Of a DNA stretch of 64,000 nucleotides, positions 53,739 to 63,686 are shown one piece after another; within the stretch, counting starts at the first letter, position 1, and every line of letters starts with the position of its first letter. Both the position numbers and the translations under genes were made by a program. The DNA lies in NCBI RefSeq assembly GCF_003173715.1, contig NZ_CP029550.1, positions 2,232,001-2,296,000 on the forward strand. Direction: 5' to 3'. Under the pieces are notes generated by a model. The model was not told the DNA's origin, searched no databases, and saw only the letters and a list, made by a program, of their open reading frames with translations. The stretch comes from Methylobacterium durans (GTDB lineage Bacteria; Pseudomonadota; Alphaproteobacteria; Rhizobiales; Beijerinckiaceae).

Positions 53739-56003
53739 TCAGACCGGGTTCGGCAGGAAGAGGCCGCTCAGGGGATTGAGGTTGCGGCTGTGGAACGGGT
53801 CGCGGGCGAGAAAGCCCGGATGGCGCGCGTAGAGGCGCATCATGTCCCGCCTGAGGCGCTCCCGCTTCTCGCGGCTCGCCTGGTCGTCCCCGCGGGTGAC
53901 GGATTCGTGGTGGACGAGCCGGACGTTCTGGCAGACCACGTTGAAGTAGCCGGCCTCGACCAGCCGGAAGCACAGCTCGACGTCGTTGTAGGCGACGGGC
54001 AGCGTCTCATCGAAGCCGCCGACCGCCGCGAACTTGCGCCGCTCGATGGCGAGGCAGGCACCCGTGACGGCAATCCAGTCGAATTCGAGGGTGTTCCGGC
54101 CGAAATCAGCGACCTGATCGTCGTTGCGCCGGTAGAAGGCGTGGCCCGGCCCATCGTAGAGATTGACGATGCCGCAATGCTGGATCTTCCCGTCCGGGAA
54201 GAGGAGGCGTGCACCGACCGCCCCGACGTGGTCGCGCTGGGCGTAGCCGACGAGGCGCTCCAGCCAGTCCGGGCTCAGGATCTCGGTGTCGTCGTTCAGG
54301 AAGAGCAGGATCTCGCCGCGTGCCGTCCGCGCGCCGAGATTGTTGATCGCCGAATAGTTGAAGGGGCGCGGGTCCGACAGGATCGTGACGGCGTCGAGCC
54401 TGCGCAATTCCTCGAGGGCCTTCAGCGCCGGGCGTTGCGTGCTGCCATTGTCGATCACGACGATCTCGAAGGACCGGTAGGTGCTGACCTTGAGGATCGA
54501 GTCGACGCAGCGGCGGAGCATCGCCGGATTGTCCTTCGACGGGATCACGATCGAAACCGTCGGCGTGCCGCGCGGGCTGTAATTGACACGGAACTGGCCC
54601 GGCATCGCGGCGACCGGCTCGACCGTGCCGGGAATCCCGCGGCGGGCGAGCGCCTCCTCCTTCAGGCGGCGCACGGAATCGTGGGCGTAGGGCTTGGCCG
54701 CCATGTCGGAGGCGAGCGAGCTCGGCAGGGTGCGCCAGTGGTAGAGCACCTTCGGCACGTGCGCGATCGCCGTCGTCCGCTCGGTCACCCGCAGGGTCAG
54801 GTCGTAATCCTGCGCACCCTCGAATCCCTGCCGCAGGCTGCCCGCCGCCTCGATCAGGCTGCGGCGCATGCAGGAGACGTGGCAGGTGTACATGATGCTC
54901 ATCAGGGCATCGGGCGACCAGTCCGGCTTGAAGAACGGCATCGAGAACAGGCCCTCGCCGTCGATCTTGTCCTCGTCGCTGTAGACGAAGTCGGCCCCGG
55001 TCCGGTCGATGCAGAGGGCGAGCTCGTAGAGGCAGTCGGGGGTCAGCTCGTCGTCGTTGTCGAGGAACACGACGTAGTCGCCCGTGGCCTCGGCGAGCGC
55101 GGCGTTCGTCGTCGGCGCGATGCCCCGGTTGTGCGGGCTGAAGCGCACCTTGATGCGGGGATCGTCGATCGCTTCCAGCGCCGCCCGGGTCTCGGCCCTC
55201 GTGCTGCAATCGTCCACGAGGACGAGTTCCCAATCCGGGTACCACTGCGCCGCGACGGAGGCGATGGCCGCCTCCAGGAAGCGCCGCTCGACGTTGTAGA
55301 CGGGCGTGACGATCGAGAAGAGCGGCCGCGCGCCGAGATGGGCGAGCCGCGCCTCGACGTCGTCGGGCCGGCGCGGAGGCACGTAGCAATAGGGCTGGAC
55401 GCCCTTCTCGAAACGGTAGCGCGGGCGCTCGCCTCCCTCGGCCCGGTACGCGAGGCCGTTGAAGATCTGCCCCTTGGCGCCGGCGCTGGCCTCGGCCGTC
55501 GTCCGGACGTGGTGGGCGAAGGCCTGGGCCGCCGTGAGGCCGAGATCGGGATGGTTCTCCAGGTAGGCCTCGGGGTCGAAGTCCCGCGCCGGTCGCAGCC
55601 CGAGGCGCGCCCCCTCCGTGAGATAGTGGCGGAGCGCGCCTTCCGGCCCGTCGAGCCCGTGCTCGTTCGCGTACCAGACCGGATCGAACGACAGGTTCGG
55701 GCGCCGCCCCTCCGCCTCGCCGTACTCGGCGTAGTGAAGCAGCGGGTTGAAGCGCATCCGCTTCAGGTCGGGATGACCTTCGCAATAGAAGACCGGGTCG
55801 AAGAGCGGGTTCGGCCAAGGCGCGCTCTCGCGAAAGGCGCGGGCCATGAAGTGGCGTAGCGGCGCGCGGGTGCGGCCACCCTTCTGGCCGGCGTACCAGG
55901 CGGTGTCGAACAGTCCGGATGCGCGGATCTTCGCCTCGGCGGCGGCCCGGCGGCGGGCGGTTCGGCCGGTGAGAAGGGAGATCGCGGCGCGCAGAAGGGA
56001 CAA
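53739..56003 (-). CDS. two-domain family 2 glycosyltransferase with N-terminal repeats
   Basis: A 754-residue protein. Residues about 28-170 contain four imperfect repeats of 35-45 residues, each with an FDxxWY or FDPxxY start and a HYxxxG end (FDTAWYAG, FDPVFYCE, FDPVWYAN, FDPEAYLE). Two GT-A domains follow: about 220-440 (ppGalNAc-T-like; VTPVYNVE, VFLDNDDE, AQDYDLTLRV) and about 480-720 (rhamnosyl-type; IPSKDN, LFLNDDTE). Such bifunctional enzymes build surface polysaccharide or glycoprotein glycans. It is first in the operon with the HAD gene, and has no membrane segment. Confidence 0.87.
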   Translation of the reverse strand: MSLLRAAISLLTGRTARRRAAAEAKIRASGLFDTAWYAGQKGGRTRAPLRHFMARAFRESAPWPNPLFDPVFYCEGHPDLKRMRFNPLLHYAEYGEAEGRRPNLSFDPVWYANEHGLDGPEGALRHYLTEGARLGLRPARDFDPEAYLENHPDLGLTAAQAFAHHVRTTAEASAGAKGQIFNGLAYRAEGGERPRYRFEKGVQPYCYVPPRRPDDVEARLAHLGARPLFSIVTPVYNVERRFLEAAIASVAAQWYPDWELVLVDDCSTRAETRAALEAIDDPRIKVRFSPHNRGIAPTTNAALAEATGDYVVFLDNDDELTPDCLYELALCIDRTGADFVYSDEDKIDGEGLFSMPFFKPDWSPDALMSIMYTCHVSCMRRSLIEAAGSLRQGFEGAQDYDLTLRVTERTTAIAHVPKVLYHWRTLPSSLASDMAAKPYAHDSVRRLKEEALARRGIPGTVEPVAAMPGQFRVNYSPRGTPTVSIVIPSKDNPAMLRRCVDSILKVSTYRSFEIVVIDNGSTQRPALKALEELRRLDAVTILSDPRPFNYSAINNLGARTARGEILLFLNDDTEILSPDWLERLVGYAQRDHVGAVGARLLFPDGKIQHCGIVNLYDGPGHAFYRRNDDQVADFGRNTLEFDWIAVTGACLAIERRKFAAVGGFDETLPVAYNDVELCFRLVEAGYFNVVCQNVRLVHHESVTRGDDQASREKRERLRRDMMRLYARHPGFLARDPFHSRNLNPLSGLFLPNPV

Positions 56004-56137
56004 GGCGGGTCATCCTCGGGGCCCGGCGCATCCTGCACCGGCCGGAGACGGGAAGGGCCGCGGGACGCGCGGCGGGGCGGGGTCTCGCGGCCCGCCCGAT
56101 ACACGATGGCGGGCGGGCGCGCCAAGCCGGGGCCGGC

Positions 56138-57535
56138 TCAGCCCCGCCTTCCGGCCTCGCCGAGGGCGGCGAGGATGCGGGCCCAGGAGCGGGTGCCTTT
56201 GTGGAAGCTCCGGAGGTCGTATTTCTCGTTCGGCGAGTGGATGCGATCGTCGTCGAGCCCGAAGCCGATCAGCAGGGTGTTGCGATCGAGGATGCGCTTG
56301 AAATCGCCGACGATCGGGATCGAGCCGCCCGCCCCCACCGTCACGGGAGGCACGCCCCACTCGGCCTCGAGCGCGGCGCGGGCCGTCTCCAGTTCCGGCA
56401 TGTCGAAGGGCAGGCTGATCGCCCGCGAGCCCTTGTAGCAGATCACCTCGACCGAGCAGTCGGCGGGCACCCGCTCGCGCACGTAGGCCTCGAAGGTCCT
56501 GGCCAGCACCTCCGGGTCCTGATCGTCCACGAGGCGGAAGGAGACCTTGGCGCTCGCCTCACCGGCGATCACGGTCTTCGTCCCCTCCCCCGTGTAGCCG
56601 CCGATGATTCCGTTGGCGTCGCAGGCGGGCCGCGACTGGATCTGCTCGATCAGCATCCGCCCCCGCTCGCCGGCCGGCTCCTTCAGGCCGATCGGCCCGA
56701 GGAATTTTTCCGGGCTGAGATCGAGGCCGCGCCACTGCTCCAAGATCTCGGGCGGCGTCTCGCGCACGCCCTCGTAGAAGCCCGGCAGGGTGACGCGCCC
56801 ATCCGCGTCGTGGAGCCCCGCGATGATGCGGGCGAGGACATGGATCGGGTTGGCCGCCGCGCCCCCGAAGAAACCCGAATGCAGGTCGCGGTCGGCGCAG
56901 CGGACCTTCACCTCGAAATAGGCGAGTCCCCGCAGCGAGGTGGTGATGGCCGGCGTGCCCGCGTTCCACATGCTGGTGTCGCAGACGAGGACGATGTCGG
57001 CGCCGAGCCTGTCGCGGTTCTCCGCGACCCATTCGGGCAAGCCCTGCGAGCCGTTCTCCTCGGCGCCCTCGACCAAGATGGTGACGCCGCAGGGAAGCTC
57101 GCCCGCCATCGCCTTCCAGGCCCGGCAGGCCTCGACGAAGGTCATCACCTGTCCCTTGTCGTCGGAGGCGCCGCGGGCGACGATCCGCTTGGCGCCGTCG
57201 GGCCCTTCGGCGATCCGCGGCTCGAAGGGCGGCGTCTCCCAGAGATCGAGGGGATCGACCGGCTGCACGTCGTAATGGCCGTAGAACAGGACGTGAGGGG
57301 CGCCCGGCTTCGGCGCGTGGGCGAGCACGACCGGGTGGAGCGACGTCTCGCTGATCGCGGTCTCGAAGCCGAGGGCGTCGAGGGTGCCGGCGAGCCACTG
57401 CGCGGCCCGGCGGCACTCGCCCGCATAGGCCGGGTCCGTCGAGATCGAGGGGATCCGCAGGAATTCGAACAAGCGATCGAGCGCGTTGTCGAGGTCGCGG
57501 TCGATGTCGTTGAGGATCGGGTCGAGCGCAGCCAT
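56138..57535 (-). CDS. M20-family metallopeptidase (dipeptidase)
   Basis: A 465-residue protein with the M20 zinc motifs: His87 and Asp89 (YGHYDVQP), the shared Asp near 125 (GASDDKGQ), catalytic Glu159-Glu160 (VEGAEENGS), Asp in DTSMW and a late His (RIHSPNEKY). A dimerisation domain lies between about 215 and 330. It should hydrolyse dipeptides or N-acyl amino acids in the cytoplasm; the CNDP/PepV-like branch fits best. It is monocistronic. Confidence 0.9.
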   Translation of the reverse strand: MAALDPILNDIDRDLDNALDRLFEFLRIPSISTDPAYAGECRRAAQWLAGTLDALGFETAISETSLHPVVLAHAPKPGAPHVLFYGHYDVQPVDPLDLWETPPFEPRIAEGPDGAKRIVARGASDDKGQVMTFVEACRAWKAMAGELPCGVTILVEGAEENGSQGLPEWVAENRDRLGADIVLVCDTSMWNAGTPAITTSLRGLAYFEVKVRCADRDLHSGFFGGAAANPIHVLARIIAGLHDADGRVTLPGFYEGVRETPPEILEQWRGLDLSPEKFLGPIGLKEPAGERGRMLIEQIQSRPACDANGIIGGYTGEGTKTVIAGEASAKVSFRLVDDQDPEVLARTFEAYVRERVPADCSVEVICYKGSRAISLPFDMPELETARAALEAEWGVPPVTVGAGGSIPIVGDFKRILDRNTLLIGFGLDDDRIHSPNEKYDLRSFHKGTRSWARILAALGEAGRRG

Positions 57536-57834
57536 CGGTCCATCCTTCGTCGAGGGCCCCGCGCCGCGGTCCGGCCGGGAACGGGAACCGCGCTAGCGTT
57601 AGCCGAGCCCGGCCGGAAACGGAATCGCCGCCGTCGATAACCGGACGTTGCAGCCGCGTCGCGGTACGACCTGGGAACAGCGGCACCTTGGAACGGTTAT
57701 CGAGTGGCCTCGGGCAGGGCGCGCCTTCGCGCGGCTCCAGGCCATGCCCGGCCGCCCAGCGCGGCGCGCGGTCTCTCGAATTCCGACCGGCCCGCAATCC
57801 GGCGCGGCCGGCCTCAAGCCATGTGGGACGTCCC

Positions 57835-58353
57835 ATGCTCATCGAAAGCGGTTCGCCCGTCGCCGCGGACACGAGGGTCGAGATCAGCCTCACCATCAAC
57901 GGCGAGGCGCGCCAGCTGCAGGTCGCGCCCTGGACCACCCTCCTCGACCTCCTGCGCGAGCAGCTCGACCTCACCGGCACCAAGAAGGGCTGCGACCACG
58001 GCCAGTGCGGCGCCTGCACGGTGCTCGTGAACGGTACCCGGGTGAATTCCTGCCTCGCCCTCGCGGTCATGAAGGACGGGGCCGAGATCACCACCGTCGA
58101 GGGTCTCGCGAAGCTCAGCGGCGGCAACGGGCTGCATCCGCTCCAGGAGGCGTTCGTCGCGCACGACGCCTTCCAGTGCGGTTACTGCACCCCGGGCCAG
58201 CTCTGCTCGGCCGCGGGCGTGCTCTCCGAGGGTCACGCCAAGTCCCGAGACGAGATCCGCGAGGCGATGAGCGGCAACATCTGCCGGTGCGGCGCCTACA
58301 CCAACATCGTCGATGCCATCGAGGACGTGATGCAGTCGGGAGCCCAGGGATGA
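57835..58353 (+). CDS. paoA: aldehyde oxidoreductase iron-sulfur subunit (PaoA/YagT-like)
   Basis: A 172-residue protein with two [2Fe-2S] clusters: a plant-ferredoxin type (Cys53, 58, 61, 73) and an alpha-helical type (Cys115, 118, 150, 152). This is the small subunit of molybdenum hydroxylases. The E. coli PaoA homologue carries a Tat signal; this one has only a 14-residue soluble leader, so the enzyme is probably cytoplasmic. Its stop overlaps the paoB start (ATGA). Confidence 0.88.
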   Translation: MLIESGSPVAADTRVEISLTINGEARQLQVAPWTTLLDLLREQLDLTGTKKGCDHGQCGACTVLVNGTRVNSCLALAVMKDGAEITTVEGLAKLSGGNGLHPLQEAFVAHDAFQCGYCTPGQLCSAAGVLSEGHAKSRDEIREAMSGNICRCGAYTNIVDAIEDVMQSGAQG

Positions 58354-59363
58354 ACCGCTTCGATTACGTCCGCGCCGGCACGGTCGAGGAGGCCGTGCAA
58401 GCAATCGCCTCGGGCGCCAACGCGCGCTTCATCGCCGGCGGCACCAACCTCGTCGACCTGATGAAGTACAACGTTGAGCGGCCGGGCCGCCTGGTCGACA
58501 TCACGCGCCTGCCCCTCGACCGTATCGAGGAACAGGACGGGGGCCTGCGCATCGGCGCCCTCGTGACGAATGCCGCCGTCGCCTACGACGGGCGGGTCGA
58601 GGACCGCTACCCGGTCCTGTCGAGCGCGATCCTCGCCGGCGCCACGGGTCAGTTGCGCAACGCCGCGACCACCGGCGGCAACCTGCTGCAGCGGACCCGC
58701 TGTTACTACTTCTACGACGAGGGCACACCCTGCAACAAACGCCTGCCGGGCTCGGGTTGCGGAGCCATCGGCGGCGTCAACCGCATCCACGCGATCTTCG
58801 GCACGAGCGATCAGTGCATCGCCACGCACCCCTCCGACATGTGCGTGGCGCTCGCGGCACTCGAAGCCACGGTGCGGGTCGCCGGTCCTTCGGGCGAGCG
58901 CACGATTCCGCTCTCCGAGTTCCACCGCCTGCCGGGCGACGAGCCGGAGCGCGACACCACGCTCGGCGCCGACGAGATCGTCCTCTCCGTCGACCTGCCG
59001 GCGGAGGGCTTCGCCGGGCATCACACCTACCTGAAGCTGAGGGACCGCCTGTCCTACGCCTTCGCCCTCGTCTCGGTCGCCGCGGTGATGGAACTTGAGG
59101 GCAAGACCATCAAGGCGGCGCGCTTCGCCCTCGGCGGCGTCGCCCACAAGCCCTGGCGCAACGAGGAGGCCGAGAGGATGCTGCTGGGCAAGCCCGCCAC
59201 CCGCGAGACCTTCTCGGCCGCCGCCGACCGGGTCGTCTCAGAGGCCAAGCCCCAGTCCGAGAACGGCTTCAAGGTCGAGCTCGCCCGCCGCGCCATCGTG
59301 CGCGCCCTGGAGCAGGCCGCCGCCGGCACGCCCCAGTCGCAATCCGACAAGCGCATCGCCTGA
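58350..59363 (+). CDS. paoB: aldehyde oxidoreductase FAD/[4Fe-4S] subunit (PaoB/YagS-like)
   Basis: A 337-residue protein. The N-terminal half has the FAD-binding pattern (FIAGGTNLVDLMKY, TTGGNLLQ) of CO-dehydrogenase medium subunits. An inserted cysteine loop (Cys118, Cys128, Cys137 and Cys156, with CNKRLPGSGCG and HAIFGTSDQCIATHPSDM) is the hallmark of PaoB/HcrB-type subunits, which hold an extra [4Fe-4S] cluster. This separates it from ordinary xanthine dehydrogenases. The ATG overlaps the paoA stop. Confidence 0.88.
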   Translation: MNRFDYVRAGTVEEAVQAIASGANARFIAGGTNLVDLMKYNVERPGRLVDITRLPLDRIEEQDGGLRIGALVTNAAVAYDGRVEDRYPVLSSAILAGATGQLRNAATTGGNLLQRTRCYYFYDEGTPCNKRLPGSGCGAIGGVNRIHAIFGTSDQCIATHPSDMCVALAALEATVRVAGPSGERTIPLSEFHRLPGDEPERDTTLGADEIVLSVDLPAEGFAGHHTYLKLRDRLSYAFALVSVAAVMELEGKTIKAARFALGGVAHKPWRNEEAERMLLGKPATRETFSAAADRVVSEAKPQSENGFKVELARRAIVRALEQAAAGTPQSQSDKRIA

Positions 59364-59377
59364 AGGTGAGAGAGTCC

Positions 59378-61613
59378 ATGGCCAGCAGCCCCGAAACCTA
59401 TTTCGGCACCGCCCTCAGCCGCGTCGACGGTCCCGCCAAGGTCACCGGACAGGCCAAATACGCCGGCGAGTTCGAGGCGCCCGATCTCGCCCACGGCTAC
59501 GTGGTCTCCTCCGCGATCACCCGGGGCAAGATCGCGCAGATCCAGACCGCCGAAGCCGAGGCCGTGCCCGGCGTGATCAAGGTGTTCACCCACGAGAATC
59601 GGCCGCGCACGGCCTGGCTCGACTACAATTACCAGGACGCGGTGGCGCCGCCCGGCTCGCCGTTCCGGGCGCTCTACGACGAGAAGATCCACTTCAGCGG
59701 TCAGCCGGTCGCCCTCGTCGTCGCCGAGGATTTCGAGACGGCGCGCTACGCCGCATCCCTCGTCAAGCTCGCCTACGAGGCGGAGGAGCCCGAGACCGAC
59801 GTCGTGCGTCAGCGCGACCTCTCCTACACGCCGCCGATGAAGCGGGCCGGCATCAAGCCGCCGCCGGAGCCGTGGGGGACGCGGACGCGGCCTTCGACGG
59901 TGCGCCGGTCAAGCTGCGCCAGGAGTATCGCCACGCGATCGAATTCCACAACCCGATGGAGCCGCACGCCTCGACCGTAGTCTGGGAGGGCGACGGGCAC
60001 CTTACCGTCTACGACAAGATCCAGGGTGTCTCGAACAGCCAGGGCTATCTCACCGGCGTGTTCGGATTGAAGAAGGACGAGGTCCGGGTGCTCAACCCCT
60101 ATCTCGGCGGCGGCTTCGGCTCGGGGCTGCGGCCGCAATACCAGCTCTTCCTCGCCGTTATGGCCGCACGGGAGCTGGAGCGCTCGGTTCGGGTGACGCT
60201 GACCCGCGACCAGATGTTCACCTTCACCCACCGTCCCGACGTGCTGCAGACCGTCTCCCTCGGTGCCGACGCGGACGGTGCCCTCAAGGCCCTGCGGCAC
60301 GACGCGGTCTCGGGCACCTCGCGCTTCGAGGATTACCAGGAGGTCGTCGTCAACTGGGCGGCCATCCTCTACAAGTGCGAGAACGTCGCCCTCACCTACA
60401 AGCTGACCCATCTCGACCTGCCGACCCCGGCGACATGCGGGCGCCGGGCGCGGTGACCGGCGTCTTCGCCCTCGAGATCGCGATGGACGAGCTCGCCTAC
60501 GCGACGGGCCAGGACCCGATCGCGCTGAGGCTCAAGAACTACAGCGAGATGGACCAGACGGAGGGCAAGCCCTTCGGCTCTAAGGCATTGCGGGCCTGCT
60601 TCGAGCAGGGCGCCGAGCGTTTCGGCTGGGCCAAGCGCTCGCCCGAGCCCCGCTCCATGCGGGAGGGCAAGGAACTCGTCGGCTGGGGCATGGCGACGGG
60701 CGTCTGGGAATCGCTGATGCAGAAGTCGAGCGCGCAGGCGACGCTGACCGCCGACGGCAAGCTCGTGGTCGGCAACTCGACCGGCGACATCGGCACCGGC
60801 ACCTACACCATCCTGACCCAGATCGCTGCCGACGCGCTCGGCCTCAGGATGGAGGACGTGACGACGAAGCTCGGCGACACGGCGCTCGCCGAGGCGCCGG
60901 TGGCGGGCGGCTCCTGGACGGCGGCCTCCTCCGGCACCGCCGTGATGAAGGCCTGCCGCACCATCGCGAGCCAAGTCTTCACGATGGCGCGCCGGATGGA
61001 TCACTCGCCGCTCGCCAACGTCGATCTCGACCGCGTCGTGTTCCGCGACGGCCGCATCGCGGTGGCCGACGACCCGTCCCGCAGCGTCTCGCTCGTCGAG
61101 GCGATGAAGGCCGGCGGTGTCGACAAGGTCGAGGCCACGGAATCGGCGGGGCCGGATTCGAGCCACCAGAAGGAGTTCTCGGCCTACACGCACTCGGCGA
61201 TTTTCGCCGAAGTGAAGATCGACGAGGAACTGGGCCAAGTGCGCGTCACCCGCGTCGTCAGCGCCATCGCGGCGGGCCGGGTCATCAACCCGAAGACCGC
61301 CCGCAGCCAGATCCTCGGCGGTGTCGTGATGGGGATCGGCGGTGCGCTGGAGGAGGAGGCGATGCTCGACCAGCGCCTCGGCCGGATCATGAACCACAAT
61401 CTCGGCGAGTATCACGTGCCGGTCCACGCCGACATCCACGACATCGACGTGATCTTCGTCGACGAGGTGGACAAGGCGAACCCGATGGGGGTGAAGGGCC
61501 TCGGCGAGATCGGCATCGTCGGCACGATGGCGGCGGTCGCCAACGCGGTCTTCCACGCCACCGGCAAGCGCATCCGGGAACTGCCGATCACGATCGACAA
61601 GATCATCGGCTGA
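59378..61613 (+). CDS. paoC: aldehyde oxidoreductase molybdopterin subunit (PaoC/YagR-like), two frameshifts as read
   Basis: About 745 residues when two bases are restored. The N-terminal hammerhead domain (FGTALSRVDGPAKVTGQAKYAG) is followed by the molybdenum-cofactor domain with GGGFGSGLRPQYQ, the phosphate-site segments and the catalytic Glu in KGLGEIGIVGT near the C-terminus. It should oxidise aldehydes to acids with water. The frame shifts at GGGGG 59874-59878 (PEPWGDADAAFDG restored) and at CCCC 60425-60428 (LPTPGDMRAPGAVTG restored), each by one missing base. GAAGGTGAGAG before the ATG is a strong ribosome site. Confidence 0.85.
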
Positions 61614-61622
61614 GGTCGAAAC

Positions 61623-61649
61623 ATCCCCCTCTCCTCGCGGGGAGGGGAT
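61623..61649. repeat. GC-rich palindrome after paoC
   Basis: ATCCCCCTCTCC and GGGGAGGGGAT nearly pair around TCGC, 10 nt after the paoC stop. It resembles the CTCTCCCG-type repeats at 27503-27725 and may also work as a terminator. Confidence 0.5.
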
Positions 61650-61691
61650 CTCTCCCGGGATCAAACCTCCGCCGTCCCGCGTTCCGGTCCC

Positions 61692-62488
61692 ATGCTCCCG
61701 CCCGACTCGCAGGCCACGGAACACCTTCCCACCGTCGATGCCAAGGCTGAGCCGACGCTCGCCCACCCGGAGGCCGAAGGGTTCTACACCGAGGCGATCC
61801 GGAGCCTGACCGAATCCGGCCTTCCCTTCCTCCTCGCCGGCACCTTCGCGGTGAGCGCCTACACCGGCATCGTGCGCGAGACGAAGGACCTCGACATCTT
61901 CTGCAAGGCGGGGGATTGGCCGCGCATCCTCGCCCACTTCCAGGATCTGGGATACCGGGTCGAGATCGAGGACGAGCGCTGGCTCGGCAAGGTCTTCAAG
62001 GACGGTCACTTCTTCGACGTGATCTTCGCCTCACCGAGCGGTTCGACGCCGGTGACGGAAGGCTGGATGGAGCATGCGAGGCTGACGGAGGCGTTTGGCC
62101 TGCCGATCCGCATCGTCGGGCCGACCGAGCTCGTCTTCTCCAAGTCCTTCATCAAGCTGCGCCACCGCTACGACGGGCGGACGTCGCGCACGTCCTCCTG
62201 AAGACCCATGCCGAGATCGACTGGATGCGGCTGCTCGCCTATCTCGAGGTGCACTGGGAGCTGCTGCTCGTTCATCTCCTCAGCTTCCGCTGGATCTACC
62301 CGACGGAGCGCGACCACATCCCCGCCTGGCTCCTCGACGAGCTGCTCGATCGCCTCGCCAAGCAGCGTGCCCTGCCGCCGCCGCAGATGAAGATCTGCCG
62401 CGGGCGCATGCTCTCGCGCATCGACTACGAGATCGACGTGAAGGAATGGGGCTTCGCGGATGTCGGCGGTGAGGGCGATTGGCGCTGA
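61692..62488 (+). CDS. nucleotidyltransferase-superfamily protein, one frameshift as read
   Basis: About 265 residues. The N-terminal 40 residues are disordered; the nucleotidyltransferase core follows with FLLAGTFAVSAYTG, the metal pair KDLDIF and HFFDVIFAS. The C-terminal half is helical with DWMRLLAYLE and RWIYPTERDHIPAW. The GGG run at 62175-62177 needs one more G to join YDG with ADVAHVLLK. The substrate is unknown. It shares a strand with the phosphoesterase 19 nt downstream and may be in one unit. Confidence 0.7.
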
Positions 62489-62507
62489 GGACGAGAGGAG
62501 AGACGGC

Positions 62508-63227
62508 ATGACGGATTCGGGCCGCCTGCGCGTGGCGGCGATCGGCGACCTCCACGTCAAGGAGGATGCCGTCGCGTCCTACCGCGACCTGTTCGGCGAG
62601 ATCTCCCGCGAGGCGGACGTGCTGGTGATCGCGGGTGATCTCACCGATCTCGGCAAGCCGCGGGAGGCGGAGCTCTTAGCCGAGGACTTACGCGCCTGCT
62701 CGATCCCCGTCGTCGCCGTGCTCGGCAACCACGATTACGAGAGCGACTGCGCCGAGGAGGTCGCCCGTATCCTGCGCCAGGGCGGCATGCGCCTGCTCGA
62801 CGGGCAGAGCACCGAGATCGAGGGCGTCGGCTTCGTCGGCGTGAAGGGGTTCGTCGGCGGTTTCGGCCGGCGGATGCTCGGCTCCTTCGGCGAACCCGCC
62901 ATCAAGGCGATCGTGGCCGAGAGCGTCAACGAGACGATCCGCCTGGAGAACGCCATGCGGCAGGTGCGCAGCGAGCGCGCCCTCGTCGTGCTGCATTACG
63001 CGCCGATCCCTGAGACCGTCGCCGGCGAGCCGCCCGAGATCTTCCCCTTCCTCGGCAGTTCGCGCCTCGCCGAGACCATCGACCGTTTCCGCGTGAGCGC
63101 GGTCGTCCACGGCCACGCCCATCGCGGCGCCTACGAGGGGCGCACGCCCGGCGGCGCGCCGGTCTACAACGTGGCCCTGCACATCGAGAAGCCGAACGGT
63201 CGCCCCTACGCGCTCCTGGAGATCTGA
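62508..63227 (+). CDS. calcineurin-like metallophosphoesterase
   Basis: A 239-residue protein; GAGAGGAG precedes the ATG at 62508. Metal motifs are AIGDLHVKED, IAGDLTDLG, LGNHDYES, a His in LHYAP and VHGHAHRGAYEG, so all expected ligands are present. It is a stand-alone enzyme of about the size of the YfcE/SbcD-like small phosphoesterases; the substrate could be a nucleotide, a phosphodiester or a protein. It follows the nucleotidyltransferase gene by 19 nt. Confidence 0.85.
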   Translation: MTDSGRLRVAAIGDLHVKEDAVASYRDLFGEISREADVLVIAGDLTDLGKPREAELLAEDLRACSIPVVAVLGNHDYESDCAEEVARILRQGGMRLLDGQSTEIEGVGFVGVKGFVGGFGRRMLGSFGEPAIKAIVAESVNETIRLENAMRQVRSERALVVLHYAPIPETVAGEPPEIFPFLGSSRLAETIDRFRVSAVVHGHAHRGAYEGRTPGGAPVYNVALHIEKPNGRPYALLEI

Positions 63228-63305
63228 GCGCGACCGGCGGTGTCGGGCTTGATAGACCCGGGCGTCCTGCGTAAGCGCGGCACGGGCGGCGGAGGCTTCG
63301 ACCGG

Positions 63306-63674
63306 ATGAACTATCTCCTCGTGTTCCTCGGCGCCGGCCTCGGCGGCATGGCCCGCCACGGGGTCAACCTCGCCGCGCTCCGGGCAGGTTCCGACTTTCC
63401 CTATGGCACCCTCGTCATCAACGTCCTCGGCTCGGTGCTGATGGGCGTGCTCACGGGTTGGTTCGCCCTGCGCGGCGGGGCACTGGGGGCGCGGCTGTTC
63501 CTGGCGACCGGCGTGCTCGGCGGCTTCACCACCTTCTCGACCTACTCGCTGGAGGCGGTCGTCCTCCTGGAGCGGGGCGCTGTCGGCGCGGCGCTCCTCT
63601 ACATTCTCGGCTCGGTGCTGCTCGGCCTCGGCGGCCTGTTCCTCGGCCTCCTGGCGATGCGGGCGATCCTGTAG
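63306..63674 (+). CDS. crcB: fluoride ion channel CrcB
   Basis: A 122-residue protein with four membrane helices and the CrcB/Fluc core GTLVINVLGSVLMG and GGFTTFSTYSLE, the latter lining the fluoride pore with its Phe and Thr/Ser residues. It exports fluoride passively as an antiparallel dimer. The ATG at 63306 gives the usual length. I looked for a fluoride riboswitch upstream and found none. Confidence 0.95.
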   Translation: MNYLLVFLGAGLGGMARHGVNLAALRAGSDFPYGTLVINVLGSVLMGVLTGWFALRGGALGARLFLATGVLGGFTTFSTYSLEAVVLLERGAVGAALLYILGSVLLGLGGLFLGLLAMRAIL

Positions 63675-63686
63675 GGCCGGCGCCCC

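Noticed and set aside
28402..61613. Programmed ribosomal frameshifting as the cause of the frame breaks
   Set aside because: The sites lack slippery heptamers with a downstream pseudoknot and affect unrelated genes; indels in C/G runs explain them more simply.
63228..63305. Fluoride riboswitch upstream of crcB
   Set aside because: The conserved pseudoknot and GATGG-type elements are not present in the short leader.
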